Source: Fusibacter_D sp033549245
GTDB taxonomy: Bacteria; Bacillota; Clostridia; Peptostreptococcales; Acidaminobacteraceae
DNA: 36,797 bases
Direction of reading: 5' to 3'
NCBI GenBank assembly: GCA_033549245.1
Contig: JAWSUW010000006.1
Span: forward strand, 1 to 36,797
Below the pieces are notes generated by a model that ran no database searches, was not told where the DNA came from, and saw only the letters and a program-made list of their open reading frames with translations. The translations under genes and the position numbers were made by a program. Shown here in pieces: positions 24,144 to 32,811 of the stretch; position 1 is the first letter of the stretch, and each line of letters opens with the position of its first letter.

Positions 24144-25184
24144 TTGAGTGATAAAATAGTAAAAGGCATAAATATTACAAAAGAATATAATGGTGTCGCT
24201 GTAGTAAAAAATATTGATTTTTGGGTAAAAAAGAATCAATTTTTGACAATTTTAGGACCAAGTGGATGTGGCAAAACGACTACACTCAGAATGATTGCCG
24301 GATTCGAGCGGCCAACTACCGGAACTATCTATTTTGAAGGCCACGACATTACTGATACACCTCCATATCTCAGGCAGATCAACACAGTATTTCAAAAATA
24401 TGCCCTATTTCCGCACATGAATATTTATGAAAATGTTGCGTTTGGATTAAGAATCAAAAAAAATAGTGAAAAAGAAATTGCGTCCAAAGTATCAAAAATT
24501 TTGGAACTTGTAAATCTTTCGGGGTTTGAGAACAGAAAGATCAACTCACTTTCCGGTGGTCAGCAACAAAGAATCGCTATTGCCAGAGCGCTCGTCAACG
24601 AACCAAAAGTACTGCTGCTTGATGAACCGCTAGGAGCACTGGACCTGAAACTTAGGAAAGAAATGCAGCTGGAACTGAAAAATATGCAAAAAGAGCTTGG
24701 GATCACTTTTGTATATGTCACTCACGACCAGGAAGAGGCTCTCACTATGTCCGATAAGATTATCATCATGAACCATGGAGAAATTCAACAAATCGGATCT
24801 CCGACAGATATTTACAATGAACCTGAAAACAGGTTTGTTGCGGACTTTATAGGTGAAAGCAATATCTATGAGGGCATCATGATCAGGGATTATTTGGTGC
24901 GTTTTGCAGATCTTGAATTCGTTTGTGTGGATTCAGGCTTTGGCAATGAGACTTTCGTGGATGTAGTTATTCGCCCTGAGGATGTGAAGCTTATGGGTCC
25001 TGGTGAAGGTCAGTTGAATGGAGTTGTTCAGTCTGTAGTCTTCAAAGGTGTTCATTATGAGATGATTATCAAGGAATCCTCCAGAGAATGGATGGTCCAT
25101 AGCACAGATAAGGTGGATGAAGGCGTTACTGTGGGAATTCAGATAGATCCTGATGATATTCATATCATGGAAAAGGAGGCATAA
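24144..25184 (+). CDS. potA: Spermidine/putrescine ABC transporter ATP-binding protein PotA
   Basis: This is the ATPase that powers polyamine import. Walker A is GPSGCGKT (38-45), Q-loop Gln84 lies in TVFQKYALFPHMN, the ABC signature is LSGGQQQR (136-143) and Walker B is LLLDEP (157-162). The switch His is in VTHDQEEAL. The C-terminal regulatory TOBE domain (VIRPEDVKLM ...) is present. The start is a TTG at 24144, because GGAGG (24134-24138) lies 5 bases before it; an upstream in-frame TTG at 24132 overlaps that site. The protein is 346 residues. potB begins 1 base after its stop. Confidence 0.95.
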   Translation: MSDKIVKGINITKEYNGVAVVKNIDFWVKKNQFLTILGPSGCGKTTTLRMIAGFERPTTGTIYFEGHDITDTPPYLRQINTVFQKYALFPHMNIYENVAFGLRIKKNSEKEIASKVSKILELVNLSGFENRKINSLSGGQQQRIAIARALVNEPKVLLLDEPLGALDLKLRKEMQLELKNMQKELGITFVYVTHDQEEALTMSDKIIIMNHGEIQQIGSPTDIYNEPENRFVADFIGESNIYEGIMIRDYLVRFADLEFVCVDSGFGNETFVDVVIRPEDVKLMGPGEGQLNGVVQSVVFKGVHYEMIIKESSREWMVHSTDKVDEGVTVGIQIDPDDIHIMEKEA

Positions 25185-25185
25185 A

Positions 25186-26025
25186 GTGCTTAAACGTATT
25201 GCTTCTGGCCCATATTTGGTATGGATTGTACTGTTTATTCTGATTCCTATTCTTATGATAGGATTCTTCAGTATGGTTAGAACGGATGCGGAGACGGGTG
25301 CATACTATCTGACAGCCACCAATTTTGCGCGTGTTTTCGAACCCGTATATATTGCTGTTTGGACTCGATCAATAAAAATAGCTCTTGAGGCAACGGCTAT
25401 TTGTCTTTTGCTCGGATATCCGATGGCCATGATTTTAGCTAAAATGAATACAAGGTATCGTACAATAGCGGTCATGCTTTTTGTTGTCCCTATGTGGATG
25501 AATTTCCTGCTCAGGACTTATGCATGGATGACTATTCTAGGAAAGAATGGAATTCTCAATAAGATACTGATGTTTTTCGGACTGCCGCAAATGACATTTT
25601 TATACTCTGAAGGTGCAGTACTTCTTGGTATGGTTTATAACTTTTTGCCTTTTATGGTGCTGCCGATTTATACGGTACTCTCGAAAATGGACCAAAGTCT
25701 TATCGAAGCCGCTGAGGATTTGGGTGGAAATAAGGTCAATGTGTTCAGAAAAATTATTTTCCCATTGTCGCTACCTGGTGTCGTATCAGGAACTTCAATG
25801 GTTTTCATGCCTGCCGTGAGCACATTCGTGATTTCCAACCTACTTTATGGTGGACAATACATGCTCATTGGTAATCTGATTGAACAGCAATTTCTGGTTG
25901 TTAATGACTGGTTCTTTGGATCGGCGATTTCAATCATTTTGATGATTCTCATTCTGGCGACCATGGCAGTGATGAACCGTCTCAGTGGTAATAACCCTGA
26001 GGAAGGAGGTGTGAATCTATGGTGA
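25186..26025 (+). CDS. potB: Spermidine/putrescine ABC transporter permease PotB
   Basis: This is one of the two membrane subunits of the polyamine importer. The start is GTG 25186 with AAGGAGG 6 bases upstream, giving 279 residues. About six membrane helices are visible, the first from about residue 8. The cytoplasmic EAA loop, which contacts PotA, reads EAAEDLGGNKVNVFRKIIFP. Its end overlaps potC by 7 bases, and potC's ribosome binding site lies inside this gene. Confidence 0.94.
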   Translation: MLKRIASGPYLVWIVLFILIPILMIGFFSMVRTDAETGAYYLTATNFARVFEPVYIAVWTRSIKIALEATAICLLLGYPMAMILAKMNTRYRTIAVMLFVVPMWMNFLLRTYAWMTILGKNGILNKILMFFGLPQMTFLYSEGAVLLGMVYNFLPFMVLPIYTVLSKMDQSLIEAAEDLGGNKVNVFRKIIFPLSLPGVVSGTSMVFMPAVSTFVISNLLYGGQYMLIGNLIEQQFLVVNDWFFGSAISIILMILILATMAVMNRLSGNNPEEGGVNLW

Positions 26026-26792
26026 ACAAATGGGTCAAGAGGCTCTATACGTTGCTTATTTTCACATTCCTATATGCACCAATTGTCGTTCTGATCGTTT
26101 TTTCGTTCAATGATTCAAAATCCACAGCAAGATGGGAAGGATTCACCCTGGATTGGTATCGAAGCCTGTTCCAAAACAGATATATTATGAAGTCGCTGTA
26201 TTATACGGTATTAGTAGCAATAATATCATCGATTTCCGCAACAGCGATTGGCACTTTTGCGGCATTTGGAATTTTCTACATGAGGACGTGGAAGCAAAAG
26301 CTTGTACTCAATGTAAATTCAATTCCACTGCTGAATCCGGATATTGTCACTGGTGTTTCTTTGATGACATTGTTTGTTGCCATGAATATGGAGCTGGGCC
26401 TTATGACCATGATTATAGCGCATATAACTTTCAGTGTTCCCTATGTGGTTCTGTCAGTACTTCCAAAGTTCAAGCAGATGCCAGGCGAAATGCTTGAGGC
26501 TGCTATGGATCTGGGTGCCACACCGTGGTATGCCTTTAAAAATGTAATCTTACCTGAGATCAAACCTGGAATTATCACTGGGGGTCTCATTGCATTTACA
26601 CTTTCCATTGATGACTTTGTCATCAGTTTTTTCACTACAGGAAGTGGTGTCAGCAATCTCTCCATTGCGATATATTCTATGGCGAGAAGAGGGATCAAAC
26701 CTGAAATCAATGCCTTATCTACATTGATGTTCGCATCAGTGCTGATTTTACTTTTGATCATCAATAAAAGAACAAAGATAGAAGATATATAA
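26019..26792 (+). CDS. potC: Spermidine/putrescine ABC transporter permease PotC
   Basis: This is the second membrane subunit of the polyamine importer, with 257 residues and about six helices. The EAA loop is EAAMDLGATPWYAFKNVILPEI. Typical PotC blocks are TLDWYRSLFQN and LLNPDIVTGVSL. The ATG lies inside the end of potB with GGAAGGAGGTG just upstream, indicating coupled translation and equal stoichiometry. potD starts 19 bases after its stop. Confidence 0.95.
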   Translation: MVNKWVKRLYTLLIFTFLYAPIVVLIVFSFNDSKSTARWEGFTLDWYRSLFQNRYIMKSLYYTVLVAIISSISATAIGTFAAFGIFYMRTWKQKLVLNVNSIPLLNPDIVTGVSLMTLFVAMNMELGLMTMIIAHITFSVPYVVLSVLPKFKQMPGEMLEAAMDLGATPWYAFKNVILPEIKPGIITGGLIAFTLSIDDFVISFFTTGSGVSNLSIAIYSMARRGIKPEINALSTLMFASVLILLLIINKRTKIEDI

Positions 26793-26811
26793 TCGAGGAG
26801 AGGAGAAAACA

Positions 26812-27849
26812 ATGAAGAAAATAATAATTTTAGTTATGGTGATGGTTTTGACAACCGTTTTGTTTACTGCATGTGCACAAGAGGATAAAGTAGTTCTGAA
26901 TGTTTACAACTGGGGCGATTACATCGATGAGGACATTTTCGAGATGTTCGAGGAAGAAACAGGGATTGAAATCAATTATGAGACCTATGCCACAAATGAG
27001 GAAATGTACACAAAAATAAAAAAGGGTGGCACTCAATATGATTTGGCCATCCCTTCAGAATATATGATAGAGAAAATGATCCGAGAAGAAATGCTTGAAA
27101 CGATTGATTTGAGCAAGATTCCAAACTTCAAAAATATCGATGATGATTTTAAGAACTTATCATTCGATCCAGATAATGCCTATTCAGTACCATATTTTTG
27201 GGGAACTGTAGGTATCATCTACAACACTGAATTAATTGAAGAACCAATCAATTCATGGGATGTTTTATGGGATGAGAAATATGCTGGACAGTTCACGATG
27301 ATGGATTCTCAAAGAGATTCTATCATGGTTGCTCTCAAGAAACTTGGGTATTCAATGAATACCAAAAATCTCGATGAACTTGAAGAAGCCAAGCAACTTT
27401 TAATTGAACAAAAACCTATGGTGCTTGCCTATGTTGGCGACAATGTCAAAGACATGTTGATCAGTGGAGAAGCGGCTATGGCAGTAGTTTGGTCAGGTGA
27501 AGCCAGTGCAGTCATACAGGAATATGATGAATTTGAATATGTCCTTCCTGTTGAAGGTTCAAACAAGTGGTTTGACAATATTGTTATTCCAAAAGGCGCC
27601 AAGAACATCGATGCAGCACACCAGTTCATCGATTTCCTATGTAGACCTGACATCGGATTTTTGAATGCTGATTATGTAGGATATTCTACAGTCAATACTG
27701 AGACGCTCAAACTGATCGATCCATCCCTGATGGGCACAACTTATGCTTATCCAGAGGATGAGTGGATTGAAAATTATGAGATTTTCAATGATCCAGGCGA
27801 TTTCATATTGGAATACGATAGAATATGGACAGAAGTAAAAGCCAACTAG
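26812..27849 (+). CDS. potD: Spermidine/putrescine-binding lipoprotein PotD
   Basis: This is the extracytoplasmic polyamine receptor for PotABC. It has a lipoprotein signal (about 1-20) with lipobox LFTAC and Cys21. The mature start, VVLNVYNWGDYIDEDIFEMF, is typical of PotD/PotF, with the tryptophan that stacks on polyamines. Further blocks are YDLAIPSEYMIEKM, PYFWGTVGIIYN and VVWSGEA. Length is 345 residues. folD starts 12 bases after the stop with no terminator between them, so read-through into folD is expected. Confidence 0.95.
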   Translation: MKKIIILVMVMVLTTVLFTACAQEDKVVLNVYNWGDYIDEDIFEMFEEETGIEINYETYATNEEMYTKIKKGGTQYDLAIPSEYMIEKMIREEMLETIDLSKIPNFKNIDDDFKNLSFDPDNAYSVPYFWGTVGIIYNTELIEEPINSWDVLWDEKYAGQFTMMDSQRDSIMVALKKLGYSMNTKNLDELEEAKQLLIEQKPMVLAYVGDNVKDMLISGEAAMAVVWSGEASAVIQEYDEFEYVLPVEGSNKWFDNIVIPKGAKNIDAAHQFIDFLCRPDIGFLNADYVGYSTVNTETLKLIDPSLMGTTYAYPEDEWIENYEIFNDPGDFILEYDRIWTEVKAN

Positions 27850-27861
27850 TGAGGTGAAAAT

Positions 27862-28692
27862 ATGATAATTGATGGAAAAGCGATAGCATTGAAGGTTAAG
27901 GAAAAAGCACGTAATTGTTGTAAGGATTGCATCCGGAAACCAAGCGTAGTTGCTATTATGTTAGGGGAGGACCCTTCAGCGGAATCCTATCTCCGAATGC
28001 TTGAAAAAACATGCAAGAGTGTGGACTTCGGCTATGAGCTACAACGCTATGAAACGACAATTTCCGAAGAGGAGTTGCTGGAAATCATCAAGACCAATAA
28101 CGAAAATCCTACTGTTGACGGCATTATCGTTCAAATGCCATTGCCAGAACATATCAGTGAAGATCGTGTAATCATGGCCATAAATCCAAAGAAAGACCTT
28201 GATGGTTTTCATCCCATGAATGCCGGGAGACTCTTTAAGGGCGAAAAGGCTACAAGACCATGTACTCCACTTGCCGTCATGACCATCTTCAAGGAAATGG
28301 ATATTGAGCTCGATGGTAAAGATATTGTTGTTATCGGAAGAAGCAATATTGTGGGGAAACCACTGGCTGTTATGTTGATGCACAAAAATGCGACAGTGAC
28401 CATGTGTCATTCATACACTCAAGATCTCAAATCACATACGTTGGATGCAGATATCATTATAGTAGCAGTAGGTATTCCAAATTTCCTTACTGCGGATATG
28501 GTTAGCGACAAGGCGATTGTAATAGATGTCGGAATGAATGAAGTGGATGGCAAACTCGTTGGGGACGTGGATTTTGAAGCAGTCAAGGAAGTGGCATCTA
28601 TGATTACTCCGGTCCCAGGAGGTGTGGGACCTGTTACCAATGCAGTATTATTGTTGAATTTATTAGAACATTTTAAAGGGGACAAACAGTGA
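27862..28692 (+). CDS. folD: Bifunctional methylenetetrahydrofolate dehydrogenase/cyclohydrolase FolD
   Basis: FolD interconverts 5,10-methylene- and 10-formyl-tetrahydrofolate using NADP in one-carbon metabolism. It has 276 residues. Visible blocks are AESYLRMLEKTCKSVDF, with the active-site Lys of the YxxxK motif (Y-L-R-M-L-E-K region). Others are DGIIVQMPLPEHI, DLDGFHPMNAGRL, the nucleotide-binding GRSNIVGKPLAVML and the terminal TPVPGGVGPVTNAVL. AGGTGA precedes the ATG. Its TGA stop overlaps the GTG start of the RCC1-repeat gene. Confidence 0.95.
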   Translation: MIIDGKAIALKVKEKARNCCKDCIRKPSVVAIMLGEDPSAESYLRMLEKTCKSVDFGYELQRYETTISEEELLEIIKTNNENPTVDGIIVQMPLPEHISEDRVIMAINPKKDLDGFHPMNAGRLFKGEKATRPCTPLAVMTIFKEMDIELDGKDIVVIGRSNIVGKPLAVMLMHKNATVTMCHSYTQDLKSHTLDADIIIVAVGIPNFLTADMVSDKAIVIDVGMNEVDGKLVGDVDFEAVKEVASMITPVPGGVGPVTNAVLLLNLLEHFKGDKQ

Positions 28693-30338
28693 CTTTTCTA
28701 GGTATATTCATTACTATTGGTTCAATATTTGGTGCGATAGCTTTGCTTTCAAAAGGTAAAGATGAAAAATCGATCCATGTATATTCGGATTATAAAGTGC
28801 TGCTTAACGCTGTGATTGCATACAAAGAGGCAAACAAGGAATACGCAAAATCCATTCAAAAATTACAACCTTATATTGAGGATTTCGAAGCCTATGATTT
28901 TTCAAGGTATGATCTTTCAATGGATGGCAAATTTCTTACCGTATTCAACTTGAAGCCTGAGGAAGCTGAGGAACTCATCAATGAAATCGGTGGGGAATCT
29001 TATATCAATGGCAAATTCACTTATTTGACGCTAAGAAGGATCCATGATCTCAGTGAAGTCAAACCCATAGCTCACTTCAGCATGAAGCCTGAGGACAACC
29101 TCACAACTACGACGCATATCACGTATGATTTAAGTGGTTGTGTTACTGAAAATGGTGAGATCATTGAAAAAAAATGGGAAAACAAGATGTCGGTCTTTCA
29201 CGATCCAGGCATTTATTTGATACGCCTTAAAGTTAAGGATAAGAACGGCAACTGGTCAGATTTTTATGAAAAGGAAGTAAAAGTGACTGAAGAATCCGGC
29301 ATAAGGGCGATCAAAGCCTATGAAGGTTCCTTTTTCATGACTTACAATAACGGCAAAACATTATCGTATGGAAAAAACGATTTTGGGCAACTGGGGATCG
29401 GATCTCTCAATCCGGTTCCAGAGCTTACATACAGCAATTTATACGATGGTGTTACTGAGATAGCATGTGGTGAGGCATTCAATATATTCAGGTTCTATGA
29501 TGGTTCCGTTTTTACAGCAGGAAACAACCACCATGGTGAACTGGCATCAGGAGATAAAAATGCGCTCAAACTTTTAACGCAGATCTGGGGACTTGAGAAC
29601 ATCAAGCAAGTGGACGCGGGGAGAAGATTTGGTGCTGCACTTGACCTAAACGGTGACGTGTTTGTTTGGGGAGACAATTCTGAAGGACAATTGATGAATG
29701 ATGATTATATTGATTCTCCATACCCAATTAAATTACCGGGTGTAACGGGCATAAAACAAATCGCATGTGGTTCGAATTTTGGATTGGCACTCAGATATGA
29801 TGGTACGGTAATCGGTTGGGGAGACAATTCTTACGGGCAACTGGGACTGGGGTTCAAAGGTAACATTGGTGAACCCACAATGACATTATATAAAAACGTC
29901 AAAAAAGTTGCCGCAGGGGATAGGTTTTCATGTGTGATTACTGAAAATGGAAAAGTTGTCGGTGCGGGTAACAATGCTTATGGACAATTGGGGATGAAGG
30001 GAAAAAATGAATATTTGTTTCCAGAGGAAATTCTCAAAGTCAGAGACGTTGAGACGCTCAACATCAGGGATTCTTTGGTTCTTGCAATCATCAAGACCGG
30101 GAAAGCATATGTCTGGGGAAATTTTAATGGTCCAGGATCGAAACCGATCTATGAGCCTTTTGAACTCACCGGTATTCAGTATGTAAAAGCAAGTACCAAC
30201 AACGGAAAGAAATGTTTTATTGTTGGTGGCAATTATGAATTGAATGTAATTTCAGATATATCGGGAAAGAATGAAAAGAGTAAAGTTTACGAAAAATTTT
30301 ATGATTTTATGGATACAGTTCACTCCAAAACCAAATAA
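28689..30338 (+). CDS. Membrane-anchored RCC1-repeat (beta-propeller) protein with a PKD-like domain
   Basis: The protein has 549 residues. A GTG start overlaps the folD stop (GTGA), with AAGGGG upstream. One hydrophobic helix (about 3-21) would anchor or export it. Residues 22-120 are unrecognised and mostly helical. Residues about 128-203 look like a PKD/Ig-like domain (ITYDLSGCV ... PGIYLIRLKVKDKNG). From about 215 come RCC1-type repeats: SYGKNDFGQLGIG, TAGNNHHGELASGD, VWGDNSEGQL, GWGDNSYGQLGLG and GAGNNAYGQLGMKG, likely forming a beta-propeller. Such propellers bind proteins or ligands. No catalytic residues are recognised, so a surface interaction role is inferred. Confidence 0.82.
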   Translation: MTFLGIFITIGSIFGAIALLSKGKDEKSIHVYSDYKVLLNAVIAYKEANKEYAKSIQKLQPYIEDFEAYDFSRYDLSMDGKFLTVFNLKPEEAEELINEIGGESYINGKFTYLTLRRIHDLSEVKPIAHFSMKPEDNLTTTTHITYDLSGCVTENGEIIEKKWENKMSVFHDPGIYLIRLKVKDKNGNWSDFYEKEVKVTEESGIRAIKAYEGSFFMTYNNGKTLSYGKNDFGQLGIGSLNPVPELTYSNLYDGVTEIACGEAFNIFRFYDGSVFTAGNNHHGELASGDKNALKLLTQIWGLENIKQVDAGRRFGAALDLNGDVFVWGDNSEGQLMNDDYIDSPYPIKLPGVTGIKQIACGSNFGLALRYDGTVIGWGDNSYGQLGLGFKGNIGEPTMTLYKNVKKVAAGDRFSCVITENGKVVGAGNNAYGQLGMKGKNEYLFPEEILKVRDVETLNIRDSLVLAIIKTGKAYVWGNFNGPGSKPIYEPFELTGIQYVKASTNNGKKCFIVGGNYELNVISDISGKNEKSKVYEKFYDFMDTVHSKTK

Positions 30339-30343
30339 TCATG

Positions 30344-30349
30344 TATAAT
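30344..30349 (+). promoter_or_regulatory. Possible -10 element for the PilZ gene
   Basis: A perfect TATAAT lies 28 bases before the PilZ start, in the 39-base gap after the RCC1 gene. The best -35 (TTCACT, 30319-30324) is 19 bases away and poor. Confidence 0.3.
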
Positions 30350-30377
30350 GAATATATAAGCGATGAGGAGGATTCCT

Positions 30378-30722
30378 ATGAGAGAGCGACGTCGTGCACA
30401 CAGGGTGCCTTATAAAGGTGTTTTGACAATTGATGAAGTATATAATCAAGAAGTGTCCATCAAAGAACAACGTGAAGTTCACATTGAAGTCACAGATATC
30501 TCCAAAGGCGGTCTTGGTTTTAATGCGGTAGAGTCGTTGCCACTTTCCTATTATTTCAATGCGAAAATTGATCTCGGAAATGGTAGGATGTTTTATAGTG
30601 TCCTCAAGATTATTCGAAAAGATGAAACTACGTCTGGTTATAACTACGGCTGTGAGTTTACCGGTCTTGCAGATATCTTGTCACTATATATTGATGAATT
30701 TGAAAGTGAAATATCAGATTAA
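30378..30722 (+). CDS. PilZ-domain protein (c-di-GMP receptor)
   Basis: A single PilZ domain in 114 residues. The c-di-GMP-binding residues are visible as RRRAHRVPY (about 4-12, supplying the RxxxR arginines) and DISKGGLGF (the D/N-x-S-x-x-G motif, about 45-53). It should change partner binding when c-di-GMP rises, affecting motility or surface behaviour. The start is ATG 30378 with AGGAGG (30366-30371) 6 bases upstream, a site that lies inside the frame from ATG 30363. It is followed by a terminator before rlmN. Confidence 0.9.
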   Translation: MRERRRAHRVPYKGVLTIDEVYNQEVSIKEQREVHIEVTDISKGGLGFNAVESLPLSYYFNAKIDLGNGRMFYSVLKIIRKDETTSGYNYGCEFTGLADILSLYIDEFESEISD

Positions 30723-30732
30723 TAGCATTTCG

Positions 30733-30765
30733 GCTACTGTGGGATTATCACAGTAGCTGTTTTAG
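30733..30765 (+). terminator. Hairpin terminator between the PilZ gene and rlmN
   Basis: GCTACTGTG (30733-30741) pairs perfectly with CACAGTAGC (30749-30757) around a 7-base loop, followed by TGTTTTAGATTT. The T tract is short, so termination may be partial. Confidence 0.7.
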
Positions 30766-30785
30766 ATTTACGGAGGAAAAGAAAC

Positions 30786-31805
30786 ATGAAAGATCTCAGG
30801 AGTTTGACGTTGGAAGAGATAACACAGTACATGAAAACAATTGGCGAGAAGGGTTACAGAGCCAAACAAGTTTATGAATGGGTTTCAAAAGGAGTATCCT
30901 CTTTCAATGACATGACCAATTTATCACAAAATCTCATAGAACAACTGAAACGTGATTTCAGACTCGATAATTTTAAAATCATCCAGACACTGAAATCAGA
31001 AGATGGAACTATCAAGGTGTTGGGAGCGCTATGGGATGAGAATATTGTAGAGTCGGTTTTCATGACCTATAAACATGGCAATAGTGTATGTGTCTCCACT
31101 CAAGTTGGATGTAAAATGAAATGTACCTTTTGTGCATCAACACTAGGTGGTGTGGTCAGAAATCTGAGTGCAGGAGAAATACTCGGTCAAATCTATGCCC
31201 TGCAGAACATGACTGGTGAACGTGTCAACAACGTGGTGTTGATGGGAAGTGGAGAGCCTCTTGATAATTATGATGAGACTCTTAAATTCATAAAATTATC
31301 AACAGATGAAAAAGGATTCAATTTGTCGGGAAGAAGTATCACATTATCCACGTGTGGACTTGCCACGGAAATCAGAAAACTAGCCGATGAGAAGCTTCAA
31401 ATCACACTTGCTATTTCACTTCATAATCCGATAGAAGACGAACGTTTGCAGATCATGCCGATTACAAAGAAACATAACTTACAGGATTTGATGAGTTCAG
31501 TGGATTATTATATTGAAATGACTGGAAGACGTGTGACATTCGAGTACGCGCTGATTGATGGCGTCAATGATACCGAGCGACATGCTCAGGCTCTAGGGGC
31601 GTTATTGAATGGTAAACTTGTACACGTGAATCTGATTCCGGTCAACGCGGTAGTGGAAAATAATTTCATGCCTTCGTCAAATAACAAAATTAACGGATTC
31701 AAAAGAGTTTTAATGGATAAATATAGACTAAATACAACTGTAAGGAGGGAGCTCGGTTCGGACATCAATGCTGCGTGTGGTCAACTTCGTAATCAACATC
31801 TGTAA
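30786..31805 (+). CDS. rlmN: Dual-specificity 23S rRNA/tRNA adenine-C2 methyltransferase RlmN
   Basis: RlmN is a radical SAM enzyme that methylates C2 of A2503 in 23S rRNA and A37 in some tRNAs. It has 339 residues. The iron-sulfur motif CKMKCTFC supplies Cys109, Cys113 and Cys116. The methyl-carrier Cys331 lies in the terminal AACGQLR. GSGEPLDNYD and ITLSTCGL are further family blocks. A CGGAGG ribosome binding site lies 8 bases before the ATG. Unlike Cfr, it has the RlmN-type N-terminal helical region (LRSLTLEEITQYMKTIGEKG). Confidence 0.96.
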   Translation: MKDLRSLTLEEITQYMKTIGEKGYRAKQVYEWVSKGVSSFNDMTNLSQNLIEQLKRDFRLDNFKIIQTLKSEDGTIKVLGALWDENIVESVFMTYKHGNSVCVSTQVGCKMKCTFCASTLGGVVRNLSAGEILGQIYALQNMTGERVNNVVLMGSGEPLDNYDETLKFIKLSTDEKGFNLSGRSITLSTCGLATEIRKLADEKLQITLAISLHNPIEDERLQIMPITKKHNLQDLMSSVDYYIEMTGRRVTFEYALIDGVNDTERHAQALGALLNGKLVHVNLIPVNAVVENNFMPSSNNKINGFKRVLMDKYRLNTTVRRELGSDINAACGQLRNQHL

Positions 31806-31857
31806 AAAGCGAATAATCTTTACTAAAAAAAATTAATTGTTTTGAAGGAAAAGGCAT

Positions 31858-31879
31858 CTTGTATCTAGAACTATACAAG
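31858..31879. repeat. Inverted repeat upstream of the small P-loop gene
   Basis: CTTGTAT (31858-31864) and ATACAAG (31873-31879) form perfect 7-base arms around 8 bases, 31 bases before the start codon. It could be an operator for a dimeric regulator or an mRNA hairpin. No copy was noticed elsewhere in the window. Confidence 0.4.
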
Positions 31880-31910
31880 TAAGTGTTTAATGACGAAGGA
31901 GGAGATTCAA

Positions 31911-32318
31911 ATGGTTACTTTAATTGCAGGTAAAAAAGGCTCAGGCAAAACCAAGGATATTGTCAAGAAGGCGAATGATTCACTTGGTTCAAGCAAGGGC
32001 AACATGATTTTTATCGATGATGACAATCGTGCAATGTATGATCTACACCATGACGTCAGATTTATCAACTTATCCGAATTCCCAGTAAAGAATTCCTGTG
32101 AGTTTCTAGGATTCATTTGCGGATTGATTTCCAACAATTATGACATTGAAAAGATTTTTATTGATAGTATCATGAATACGGTGAACATGTCTCGAGATGA
32201 ACTTATTGAATGGTTCACGAGAGTTGAAGATGTCGCCAAGACCTATGAAATTGAATTTGTTGTCACTTTAAATTATGAATTTGAATTACCGGAATCTTTG
32301 CACCGGTATATGAACTGA
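31911..32318 (+). CDS. Small P-loop NTPase-like protein of unknown function
   Basis: The protein has 135 residues. It opens with a beta strand and Walker A loop, MVTLIAGKKGSGKT (GKKGSGKT about 7-14), and has two hydrophobic strands ending in Asp that could be Walker B: NMIFIDDDN (about 33-41) and IEKIFIDSIMN. No transmembrane segment and no further domain are seen. Such short proteins are smaller than typical P-loop ATPases and may be minimal nucleotide-binding folds. The start is ATG 31911 with AAGGAGGAG upstream, a site that lies inside the longer frame from 31890. Function unknown. Confidence 0.82.
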   Translation: MVTLIAGKKGSGKTKDIVKKANDSLGSSKGNMIFIDDDNRAMYDLHHDVRFINLSEFPVKNSCEFLGFICGLISNNYDIEKIFIDSIMNTVNMSRDELIEWFTRVEDVAKTYEIEFVVTLNYEFELPESLHRYMN

Positions 32319-32350
32319 TCGATTAAAAAGGGACTTTAGATAGATAAAGA

Positions 32351-32392
32351 AAAGCCCAGACCTGATGCATGCTATGCAACAGGCTGGGCTTT
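32351..32392. terminator. Bidirectional terminator (P-loop gene / 79-residue gene)
   Basis: AAAGCCCAGACCTG (32351-32364) pairs with CAGGCTGGGCTTT (32380-32392), with one bulged A. A nested TGCAT/ATGCA stem lies in the loop. TTT on the plus strand and TTTTCTTT on the minus strand follow, so it serves both converging genes. Confidence 0.85.
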
Positions 32393-32400
32393 AAAATGCA

Positions 32401-32640
32401 TCATAGGAACTTCTTTCCAAGATATTTGAGAACGGTTTCCTTATCACTGAGATCGTCAATGATGATTTTCATATCTGTTTCTTCGAAATAGACCGTAATT
32501 TCAGTGTTTCCATTCTTGAATGCCTTGGCTACTGTATCTTCGTTGAGTTCACGAATTTTATTCTTATGATGTTTGATTTTCTCGTATTCTTTTAAAAAAG
32601 CTGTACCAGTTAAGCCAATGACTTTGGTATATTGATTCAT
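32401..32640 (-). CDS. Small conserved-looking hypothetical protein (79 residues)
   Basis: The start is ATG 32640 on the minus strand, with GGAGG ending 5 bases upstream; an in-frame GTG at 32652 overlaps that site. The N-terminal half is helical and lysine-rich (EYEKIKHHKNKIRELNEDT). The C-terminal half alternates strand-like stretches (TEITVYFEETDMKIIIDDL). No known family is recognised. A clean ribosome binding site and a shared terminator make it a real gene. Confidence 0.75.
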   Translation of the reverse strand: MNQYTKVIGLTGTAFLKEYEKIKHHKNKIRELNEDTVAKAFKNGNTEITVYFEETDMKIIIDDLSDKETVLKYLGKKFL

Positions 32641-32763
32641 GGTCTCCTCCACTTGTTATTATCCCTCTATTATAACCAATCTAACTATAAAAAGAAAGTA
32701 ATGGATCTATGAAAAAAATTTACGATTTTGATAGAATTATTTAATTTTTAAAGGGATTATATT

Positions 32764-32772
32764 TGATATAAT
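32764..32772 (+). promoter_or_regulatory. Extended -10 promoter for the UspA-like gene
   Basis: TGATATAAT combines an extended-10 TG with a perfect TATAAT (32767-32772). The -35 region is AT-rich without a clear match, as is common for extended -10 promoters. Confidence 0.5.
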
Positions 32773-32811
32773 GAGTGTGTACCACCGGAGAGAGACTGGA
32801 AGGAGATTGAT

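Noticed and set aside
30363..30377. Upstream ATG start for the PilZ protein at 30363
   Set aside because: The AGGAGG ribosome binding site lies inside this extension, so ATG 30378 is the start; the same reasoning was applied to tig, lon, potA, the SpoIIE-type gene and the small P-loop gene.
32351..32392. A mobile-element end or attachment site suggested by the nested palindromes
   Set aside because: The position between two converging gene ends and the T tracts on both sides fit a bidirectional terminator.
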